NCBI GenBank assembly: GCA_023392185.1
Contig: JAEVZP010000245.1
Location: 1-19,344 of the forward strand
DNA length: 19,344 bases
Direction of reading: 5' to 3'
DNA from: Bacteroidota bacterium
Lineage (GTDB): Bacteria; Bacteroidota; Bacteroidia; Chitinophagales; Chitinophagaceae
Of the stretch, positions 14,550 to 19,344 are shown in pieces; the stretch's first letter is position 1; each line of letters starts with the position of its first letter. The notes under the pieces are model-generated. The model ran no database searches. It worked only from the letters and a program-made list of their open reading frames with translations, and had not been told where the DNA came from. Position numbers and translations under genes: made by a program.

Positions 14550-15215
14550 TTTTTCCGGAATTTTTTCCCATAAAATCATCCGGTTGATACCCTGTGCCAG
14601 CACGGTGTATCCGGGTGTTACGCGGGTGAGTGTTTGTTCTAAACGCTCCCATTCGGCTTCGACGTTGATAATAAAATTCATAATCAGGAAGCCCCCGGGC
14701 CGCAGCCTTTCCAGACAAGCATTCAGAAAAACCTCCGATACGGCAAAGGCAGGCACCTCCCGCCCCCGGAAAATGTCGATGACCACCGCATCAAAGCAAC
14801 GGTTTTCCAACCCTACAAAGCGTTCGGCATCTTCGCAGATCAACTCTACATGGCCGGCATGGCCTTCGGCCGCCAGCAGTTCGCCGGCCAGTTGCAGGAT
14901 CGCTTCGTCGGTATCCACCAGGGTGAGTTGGGGGCGGTGGCGGTGCTTTTGATCGAGCACCAGCACCGCGCTGCCAATGCCGGCCCCCAGCACCAGCACA
15001 TCCTTCCAGCCGGAAACCTGTTTGCGCAGCGCAGCAAAAGCTTTTCGCAGCGGCGAGTAAGCAGCGCCGTCAGAATAGAAGGCATCGCCGGTAGCCAGCT
15101 GCCAGCGGCTGCGGTAGCGATACAGTTCGAGCCGGTCATGCTGTGGGCTCTGCATCGTCAGCACCCGGACCGGCACCAGATAGCTCAGAAGGTTTTGAAA
15201 AAAAGACAGGTGCAT
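14544..15215 (-). CDS. Spermidine-synthase-like protein (methyltransferase fold)
   Basis: From ATG 15215 the product is 223 residues. A short N-terminal beta region (NLLSYLVPVRVLT...LELYRYRSRWQLATGDAFYSDG) precedes a Rossmann-type core: DVLVLGAGIGS (72-82), LTLVDTDEAI (97-106, Asp101), ICEDAERFV (126-134) and FDAVVIDIFRG (141-151), which is the spermidine synthase arrangement. The canonical catalytic motif after the fourth strand (D-S/T-x-D-P in SpeE) is replaced by DIFRG, so true aminopropyl transfer is doubtful; many Bacteroidota carry such short homologues of unknown function. The longer frame reaching 15347 is rejected because a perfect TACTTTTG box lies at 15224-15231, just upstream of this ATG. 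The last Leu codon is the reverse complement of the oxyR-like gene's stop. Confidence 0.82.
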   Translation of the reverse strand: MHLSFFQNLLSYLVPVRVLTMQSPQHDRLELYRYRSRWQLATGDAFYSDGAAYSPLRKAFAALRKQVSGWKDVLVLGAGIGSAVLVLDQKHRHRPQLTLVDTDEAILQLAGELLAAEGHAGHVELICEDAERFVGLENRCFDAVVIDIFRGREVPAFAVSEVFLNACLERLRPGGFLIMNFIINVEAEWERLEQTLTRVTPGYTVLAQGINRMILWEKIPEKL

Positions 15216-15223
15216 GGGGCCTT

Positions 15224-15231
15224 CAAAAGTA
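15224..15231 (-). promoter_or_regulatory. -7 promoter box for the spermidine-synthase-like gene
   Basis: On the minus strand this reads TACTTTTG, a full match to TAnnTTTG, ending 8 nt before the ATG at 15215. The implied transcript has almost no 5' leader. This supports the shorter start for that gene. Confidence 0.5.
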
Positions 15232-15386
15232 CTCGCCAGCCGGGGTTTGGCGGCTGTAATACTGTTTAAACCGCTCCCTGATACTAACATAACCGGCCTC
15301 GGCCCCTTCTGCTTCCGGGAAGCGGAGGGAAAAGCAGGTCTACCCACTCAAATGAGGTTGGCGGTTGTGAAAACATTCGCCCCAAC

Positions 15387-15469
15387 TCTCTACCCACGAA
15401 GCGTTCCGCCGGAACGCGGAGGATGGGAATTCATTATTTCTCTACCCACGAAGCGTTCCGCCGGAACGC
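15387..15469. repeat. Two tandem copies of a 31-bp hairpin-bearing sequence, 52-bp period
   Basis: Positions 15387-15417 and 15439-15469 are identical over 31 bp, beginning TCTCTACCCACGAAGC. Each ends in the inverted repeat GCGTTCC-GCC-GGAACGC (7-bp arms, 3-nt loop). The DNA between copies (GGAGGATGGGAATTCATTAT) and after copy 2 (AGCGGATG...) diverges after a few bases. Dense GC hairpin plus conserved flank suggests a REP-like or other dispersed element. Confidence 0.8.
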
Positions 15470-15583
15470 AGCGGATGCTATTCTACTGTCTGGAGGCTCT
15501 CTCTGCACACCGTTAGCCTTTTTCCTTCCGACAAAAAGCAAGGGCCTTGTCAGCCGTACCAATGGTCTGGATGCGGACATTGG

Positions 15584-15602
15584 TTTCCGGAAATTTCCGG
15601 AA
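15584..15602. repeat. Double TTCCGGAA forming an 18-bp perfect palindrome
   Basis: TTCCGGAAATTTCCGGAA (15585-15602) is its own reverse complement and contains two copies of the window-wide motif with centres 10 bp apart, close to one DNA helical turn. That spacing would suit two protein dimers bound on the same face. Confidence 0.75.
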
Positions 15603-15658
15603 TTTGCCCGCCCCAAAGCCTTCTTCAAGCCGGAACGCTGCTTTTCTTATCATAAAAC

Positions 15659-15687
15659 AAGAGACCAGATAGCTTATCTGGTCTCTT
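15659..15687 (-). terminator. Rho-independent terminator downstream of the M48 protease gene
   Basis: AAGAGACCAGATA (15659-15671) and TATCTGGTCTCTT (15675-15687) form a perfect 13-bp stem with a 3-nt loop. Read on the minus strand the stem is followed by TTGTTTTATG, a T-rich tail. It lies 99 bp beyond the M48 stop codon. Confidence 0.8.
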
Positions 15688-15786
15688 CTAAGACATGGCT
15701 TTGATCTGTACTTTCAGTCAGGTACAAGGCCGGAAATAACTTTTGGGAAGCAGGTTGAAAGTACTTGCCCGGGAGAGTGTACCGGC

Positions 15787-16605
15787 CTAGCGCCCCTGCG
15801 GGCGATAGTATTTCAGCGCCTCCGGCATCAGCCGCTGGATATTGGCAATCCGACTGGCGTCTGACGGGTGGGTGCTTAGCATTTCGGGTGGCTTGTTGTT
15901 GCCGGATGCCGCTGCCATGCGCTGCCAGAATGGAATGGCTTCGCGGGGGTTGTATCCGCCCAGCGCAGCGAAAATGAGGCCCATCCGGTCGGCTTCCGAC
16001 TCCTGGTCGCGGGCAAATTTCAGCGTTCCCAATTGGCCGCCTACACCGACAGCCAGGTTGAAAAGGCCGGCAGCCTGCGACGGCCGGGTAGAGAGAATGG
16101 CGCCGAGCGTTTCGCTACCGGCCTGAATGGCCAGTTGCTGGCTCAGGCGTTCGCTGGAATGGCGCGCTACAGCGTGGGCAATCTCGTGGCCCATTACAAT
16201 GGCCAGCCCGGCTTCGTTTTGGGTGAGCGGGAGCAGGCCGGAATAGACCACTACCTTACCACCGGGCATACACCAGGCATTGGCTTGTTTGTCGTTTACG
16301 AGATTAAACTCCCACTTGTAGCCGGCAATTACATCCTGCTGCCCGACACTGGCGAGGTAGGTCTGTACGGCATTGGCCAGCCGGGTGCCCACCCGTTTTA
16401 CCATTTCGGCATCGCGGGAGGCAGCGGCATTCACAGGCCGGTGTTCGGAGAGAAAAGCAACATATTGCTGATCAGCCATTTGCTGCATCTGTGCCTCGTC
16501 TACAAGCGAGAGGGCGCGCCGACCGGTGATCGGGTTGGTATAGCAGGAAGAGACGGCAAGTGCTGCCGAGAGCGCTAGAGCGGAAAAGGCAAATCTGGTT
16601 TTCAT
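15787..16605 (-). CDS. M48-family metalloprotease, lipoprotein (LoiP/BepA-like)
   Basis: The 272-residue protein starts with a lipoprotein signal peptide (ALALSAALAVSSC, Cys21) and the YTNPITGRRALSLV segment typical of periplasmic M48C proteases. The zinc site is visible: HEIAH at 140-144 within VMGHEIAHAVARH, and Glu204 in QESEADRMG as third ligand. The C-terminal part has WQRM and LSTHPSDASRIANI, also family features. Related proteins degrade or refold misassembled outer membrane proteins. It should be anchored to a membrane facing the periplasm after LspA processing. Length is normal for the single-domain type without a TPR tail. plsY lies upstream on the same strand but a hairpin separates them, so it is probably transcribed alone. 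Confidence 0.92.
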   Translation of the reverse strand: MKTRFAFSALALSAALAVSSCYTNPITGRRALSLVDEAQMQQMADQQYVAFLSEHRPVNAAASRDAEMVKRVGTRLANAVQTYLASVGQQDVIAGYKWEFNLVNDKQANAWCMPGGKVVVYSGLLPLTQNEAGLAIVMGHEIAHAVARHSSERLSQQLAIQAGSETLGAILSTRPSQAAGLFNLAVGVGGQLGTLKFARDQESEADRMGLIFAALGGYNPREAIPFWQRMAAASGNNKPPEMLSTHPSDASRIANIQRLMPEALKYYRPQGR

Positions 16606-16663
16606 AAGCTGTTGATTGGAGAAAAGGCAAAGCGTTTAAGAGAGATATCTTTCCCGGATATCA

Positions 16664-16673
16664 TTTCCGGAAA
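16664..16673. repeat. TTTCCGGAAA palindrome upstream of the M48 gene
   Basis: A copy of the window-wide motif lies 58 bp upstream of the M48 ATG. Just beside it are two GATATC sites (16644-16649 and 16657-16662), an inverted pair. Confidence 0.6.
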
Positions 16674-16719
16674 GTTTCGACTTCAAAAAAGTTGCTTGCA
16701 ATTCGCGTACCAACAACCA

Positions 16720-16749
16720 AAAACGCAACCTTATTTCCGGTTGCGTTTT
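16720..16749 (-). terminator. Terminator hairpin overlapping the 3' end of plsY
   Basis: AAAACGCAACC (16720-16730) pairs perfectly with GGTTGCGTTTT (16739-16749), 11 bp with an 8-nt loop. The right arm is within the last codons of plsY and the stop codon is in the loop; on the minus strand the stem is followed by TTGGTTGTTGG. The position fits termination of plsY transcripts. Confidence 0.7.
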
Positions 16750-17357
16750 CCAAGTTTTACTTTGTTTTCATTGCCTTGTATCAGGCGATTGATATTTTTG
16801 TGGTGGGTCAGAATGACCAGTAAAGCCGTTGCAACGGCAAAGATCCGATAGGTAATCTCCGGTTCCCGGAAAATAAAGAAGATCATTACCGGGAAAGCAA
16901 TGCTGGCCACAATCGAAGACAGCGACACATAGCGGGTAAGGAACAGCATAAACAGGAAGACAGCCACCAGCCCAAGGGCCACAGCCGGCTGAATCGACAG
17001 AATCATCCCGAAAAGCGTTGCAATGCCCTTACCACCCCGGAAGTCAGCCCAGATTGGGAAGATATGCCCCACAACGGCTGCCAGTCCGAGGAAAATCTGC
17101 AGGTTGGTCATCGCCTCCGAGCCCCAGCTATAGTGTGAAAGAAAGGAAAGCTTTACCGCCAGAAACCCTTTCAGCATGTCGACCATCATCACACCCGTTC
17201 CAGCCTTCGCGCCCAGCACCCGGAAGGTATTGGTGGCTCCTGCATTTCCACTCCCATAATCACGGATATCCATGCCATAGATTTTCTTGCTGACCCAGAC
17301 AGCGGTCGGAACAGACCCTACAAGATAGGCGAGGAGAATCAGAATTGCGATATTCAT
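16731..17357 (-). CDS. plsY: Acyl-phosphate:glycerol-3-phosphate acyltransferase
   Basis: The 208-residue, multi-helix membrane protein carries the PlsY motifs: GSVPTAVWVSKK (14-25), GSGNAGATNTFR (35-46), FRGGKGIATLFG (106-117) and THHKNINRLIQGNENK (184-199). PlsY transfers the acyl group from acyl phosphate (made by PlsX) to glycerol 3-phosphate, the first step of phospholipid synthesis, in the inner membrane. Length and topology match the family. ATG 17357 is taken as the start; the frame also opens at a TTG one codon upstream, which is less likely. prmA lies 122 bp upstream on the same strand. The basic tail KLGKRNRK overlaps the terminator stem. Confidence 0.96.
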   Translation of the reverse strand: MNIAILILLAYLVGSVPTAVWVSKKIYGMDIRDYGSGNAGATNTFRVLGAKAGTGVMMVDMLKGFLAVKLSFLSHYSWGSEAMTNLQIFLGLAAVVGHIFPIWADFRGGKGIATLFGMILSIQPAVALGLVAVFLFMLFLTRYVSLSSIVASIAFPVMIFFIFREPEITYRIFAVATALLVILTHHKNINRLIQGNENKVKLGKRNRK

Positions 17358-17439
17358 CAAGACAGATACTGGTAAAACCGAAATGTAAATATAGGTATGG
17401 ATTTCTGTTTGGCGTGTTTTAAAGGCGATATTGTGCCTA

Positions 17440-17462
17440 TCCCTTCGTTTTTTAAGAAGGGA
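17440..17462 (-). terminator. Weak hairpin downstream of prmA
   Basis: TCCCTTC (17440-17446) and GAAGGGA (17456-17462) form a 7-bp stem with a 9-nt loop, 17 bp beyond the prmA stop. No U-tract follows on the minus strand, so it may be only a pause or processing site. Confidence 0.3.
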
Positions 17463-17479
17463 CTGCCTCTAAATATAAT

Positions 17480-18325
17480 TTATTGTTGTTTTTTGGTAAA
17501 AAGCAGACATGCCCAGTTCCCCTCATAAACGCCCTCGGCAAAAAGAAAGCCCACAGATTCAAATGACGCGCGCAGCAGCGCCTCGTCTTCCCGCAGGATC
17601 CCGCTGAGCAACAGCTGTCCGCCTGCTGTTGTGCGGTCGGCTAGCTCACTCCCATACTGAAGCAGGACGTTGCGGTTGATATTGGCCAGAACGATTTGAA
17701 ACGGCGTTTCCCCGGCTTTTTCCAGCGAGCCTTCCAGTATCCCAATGCGTTCACAGGCATTCTGCACGGCATTTTCGCGGGCATTTTCCACTGCTCCGGC
17801 ATCATTTTCAATTGCGATTACCGTTGCCGCCCCAAGCTTTTCAGCCAGTATGGCCAGCACCCCCGTTCCGGCACCAAAGTCAAGCACCCTTTTTCCGGAA
17901 AAATCCAACTTTTGCATCTGAAGGATCATGCTGCGGGTAGTGGCATGATGGCCGGTTCCAAAAGACATTTTGGGGGTAATGCAAATCTCGTGTGCGAAGC
18001 AGCCGGCCTCCGAAGGGTGAAAATGGGCGCGGATGCGACAGAAGTCGCCGATACACACTGGTTCAAAACTTTCCTCCCAGAGGGCATTCCAGTTTTGTGG
18101 CGCAATCTCGCGCACCTCATACAACAGACCGCTTTGGGTGAGCAATGCCTGTGCAGCTTCCGCTCCGATGTTTTCGGGCAGGCCACAGGCTTTGAGCGTT
18201 CCGGAAATTTCTTCAAATCCGTCGAAGCCCAGTTCCGAAAGCTGTGCAATCAGGATATCACGTTGCTGGGGGTCGCTCACGGCAATATCCCATTCCTGAT
18301 AAAGAAGGGCAGAAGGGTTTTGCAT
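17480..18325 (-). CDS. prmA: Ribosomal protein L11 methyltransferase
   Basis: From ATG 18325 the product is 281 residues. An N-terminal substrate-recognition domain (about 1-80) is followed by a class I SAM-dependent methyltransferase domain with PKMSFGTGHHATT (118-130), VLDFGAGTGVLAI (147-159), the ribose-binding acidic Glu173 and the LANINRNV motif (213-220), all PrmA hallmarks. PrmA trimethylates L11 at its N-terminus and lysines. The longer frame to 18469 is rejected: its extra 48 codons cross the OmpA gene's terminator and a perfect -7 box at 18351-18358. Two TTCCGGAA copies lie inside the coding region (17893 and 18199). Probably transcribed from its own promoter. Confidence 0.95.
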   Translation of the reverse strand: MQNPSALLYQEWDIAVSDPQQRDILIAQLSELGFDGFEEISGTLKACGLPENIGAEAAQALLTQSGLLYEVREIAPQNWNALWEESFEPVCIGDFCRIRAHFHPSEAGCFAHEICITPKMSFGTGHHATTRSMILQMQKLDFSGKRVLDFGAGTGVLAILAEKLGAATVIAIENDAGAVENARENAVQNACERIGILEGSLEKAGETPFQIVLANINRNVLLQYGSELADRTTAGGQLLLSGILREDEALLRASFESVGFLFAEGVYEGNWACLLFTKKQQ

Positions 18326-18350
18326 AGCTGTTGTTTTTGGGGAAAGGCTG

Positions 18351-18358
18351 CAAAAGTA
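18351..18358 (-). promoter_or_regulatory. -7 promoter box for prmA
   Basis: On the minus strand this reads TACTTTTG, a full match to TAnnTTTG, 25 nt upstream of the prmA ATG. It begins directly after the terminator stem of the OmpA-family gene, so the T-rich tail of that terminator leads into the prmA promoter. Confidence 0.6.
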
Positions 18359-18360
18359 AA

Positions 18361-18395
18361 AAATGGCTGCCGGAGGTGTGCTCTGGCAGCCATTT
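18361..18395 (-). terminator. Terminator of the OmpA-family gene
   Basis: AAATGGCTGCC (18361-18371) and GGCAGCCATTT (18385-18395) form a perfect 11-bp stem with a 13-nt loop, followed on the minus strand by TTTTACTTTTG. A separate 14-bp palindrome CGCTTTTAAAAGCG (18401-18414) lies between it and the stop codon at 18417. Confidence 0.85.
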
Positions 18396-18416
18396 GAAAA
18401 CGCTTTTAAAAGCGGG

Positions 18417-19344
18417 TTATTTACGGTTGACACGGCTTCCGGGCCGGCCGGTGTTGCTTTCAGAATCATCGGCTTCCGGCCGGTCGGGGTTCATACTGTC
18501 GTCGATTTGCAGGTTTTTAGACTGCTGATCGACCGATCCGGGCTTGGCAGAGTTGAACTGAATGCGGCGACCGGCTTCGTCCCCCACGATGCGAAACTCG
18601 GTGCGGCGGTTGGCCTGCCGTCCGCGGGGATTGTCTTCCCCGTTGATTTCATTGGGTGCAGCCGGAATTTCGGCGCCAAAGCCTTTGGCGCTCATGCGGC
18701 TGGCATCAATGCCATGGCCCTGCAGGTAGTTCAGGACACTTTCGGCGCGGCGACGGCTCAGTTCTTTGTTATAAGCGCTGTTGCCAATCGCATCGGCGTG
18801 GCTGTAGATATCTACCGACAACGACGGGTTGTCGCGCATAAACGAGACGAGTGAGTCGAGGGCGGTGCGGGATTCCGGACGCAGGTCGGCCTTGTCGTAG
18901 TCGTAGTAGATATTATTGACGCGGAAGGCCATATCCACGCTGTCCATCAGGATCGTTGTGGTAATGTCGCCGTCCGGGTCGGTGCGCTTCATATTGGTGG
19001 TGCTTACTGTAGCGCGGCTGCTAAAGTAACCGCCCTTATCGCCGGTGATCACATAGTTGTGGCCACGCGAGGTGTTGAAGGCAAAGGTGCCGTCGGTGCT
19101 GTTGTAGGTGCGCTCTGCTCCGGTTTCGTCCACCATGCGCACGACCACGTTGGGAACGGGCAGACCGGTACGGCGGTTAACCACGCGGCCTACGGCGCGC
19201 AGTTTCGGCTCATACTGAATGCGCCAGATGTCATCGCAGCAGGTTGGGTTTTTCAGCGAGATGGAGCCAATGCGGTTGGACACCACATAAGCATCCGGCT
19301 TGCCTATCGGGTCCTTGATGAAATACAGCTCATCAGCCGAGGTA
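18417..19344 (-). CDS. OmpA-family protein with propeller-CRD-OmpA layout, C-terminal part (PorE-like)
   Basis: The frame is open to the window edge, so only the last 308 residues are seen. They start inside a beta-propeller (PD40) repeat (TSADELYFIKDP...CCDDIWRIQY), pass through a carboxypeptidase-regulatory-like domain (GRVVNRRTGLPVPNVVVRM, STDGTFAF), then an OmpA C-terminal domain: VNNIYYDYDKADLRPES, IYSHADAIGNSAYNKELSRR and RGRQANRRTEFRI. The OmpA domain binds peptidoglycan; its conserved Asp and Arg are present in the SHAD...RRR block. Propeller, CRD and OmpA in this order match PorE, a T9SS component, and many paralogues of unsettled function. A low-complexity Asp/Asn-rich tail of about 60 residues ends the protein. 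The internal ATG at 19286 lies within the propeller, so it is not the start. Confidence 0.88.
   Translation of the reverse strand, partial: TSADELYFIKDPIGKPDAYVVSNRIGSISLKNPTCCDDIWRIQYEPKLRAVGRVVNRRTGLPVPNVVVRMVDETGAERTYNSTDGTFAFNTSRGHNYVITGDKGGYFSSRATVSTTNMKRTDPDGDITTTILMDSVDMAFRVNNIYYDYDKADLRPESRTALDSLVSFMRDNPSLSVDIYSHADAIGNSAYNKELSRRRAESVLNYLQGHGIDASRMSAKGFGAEIPAAPNEINGEDNPRGRQANRRTEFRIVGDEAGRRIQFNSAKPGSVDQQSKNLQIDDSMNPDRPEADDSESNTGRPGSRVNRK

Larger units (their letters stand above)
15216..15786. other. Gene-free, repeat-rich intergenic region
   Basis: About 570 bp between two minus-strand genes. From left to right it holds the -7 box, a GC-rich stretch, a tandem 52-bp repeat with hairpins (15387-15469), a double TTCCGGAA palindrome (15584-15602), a terminator hairpin (15659-15687), and about 100 bp with no clear signal. 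A 93-codon plus-strand frame at 15423-15704 crosses the repeat, the double palindrome and the terminator and has no protein-like features, so I do not call it a gene. Confidence 0.6.

Noticed and set aside
15216..15347. Upstream extension of the spermidine-synthase-like gene
   Set aside because: A TACTTTTG promoter box lies at 15224-15231, and homologues begin near the NLLSYLVPV segment.
15387..15469. CRISPR-like repeat
   Set aside because: There are only two copies, the spacer is short and shares bases with the flank, and no cas gene is present.
15423..15704. 93-codon plus-strand frame in the intergenic region
   Set aside because: It runs through the second repeat copy, the double palindrome and the terminator stem, and has no protein-like motif.
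15708..15764. Inverted pair GTACTTTCA / TGAAAGTAC
   Set aside because: The 9-bp arms are 39 bp apart with no extension or U-tract; chance is likely, although an operator cannot be excluded.
18326..18469. Upstream extension of prmA by 48 codons
   Set aside because: It crosses the terminator of the OmpA-family gene and a -7 box and is not part of the PrmA family.

Overview
The window reads as chromosomal DNA of a Bacteroidota bacterium of fairly high GC for the phylum. The evidence is a secreted giant protein with GEVED domains and a type IX secretion (T9SS) C-terminal sorting domain, an Omp28-family lipoprotein, an animal-type glutaminyl cyclase lipoprotein, the Bacteroidota rbfA/FtsX-permease gene pair, start sites without clear Shine-Dalgarno sequences, and several good matches to the Bacteroidota -7 promoter box TAnnTTTG. 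The style of the giant protein's C-terminal third recalls Chitinophagaceae or Saprospiria; that placement is a guess. I see no phage, IS element, CRISPR array, tRNA or rRNA.

Layout. 1-840 (-): rbfA followed by an FtsX/LolE-type permease cut by the window edge. 1132-3027 (+): two abutting lipoprotein genes, Omp28 and glutaminyl cyclase, ending at a perfect 26-bp inverted repeat that serves as a two-way terminator. 3174-11021 (-): one 2615-residue T9SS cargo gene filling 40% of the window. 11419-12054 (+): lspA, convergent with a GT2 glycosyltransferase (12198-12944, -). A PaaI-type thioesterase (-) is divergent from an OxyR-like regulator (+), whose 3' end overlaps a spermidine-synthase-like methyltransferase-fold gene (-). 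15216-15786 is a repeat-rich intergenic region. Then four minus-strand genes: M48 lipoprotein protease, plsY, prmA, and the C-terminal part of an OmpA-family protein of PorE-like layout running off the right edge.

How the genes relate. Most are conserved housekeeping genes (ribosome maturation, L11 methylation, phospholipid synthesis, lipoprotein signal peptide removal). The envelope theme is strong: LspA would mature the lipoproteins here (Omp28, glutaminyl cyclase, M48 protease); the OmpA/PorE-like protein may belong to the T9SS that would export the giant protein; and the glutaminyl cyclase could cap the giant protein, whose predicted mature N-terminus is Gln.

Most noteworthy: (i) the palindrome TTCCGGAA occurs 14 times by hand count, mostly between genes and sometimes as hairpin-forming pairs; (ii) the giant protein has five GEVED-Ig units, each with an EF-hand-like calcium loop, bracketed by two copies of a ~225-residue module of unassigned family; (iii) the DNA of those units is mosaic, suggesting recent recombination between repeats; (iv) a 52-bp hairpin-bearing tandem repeat lies in the 15.4-kb intergenic region.
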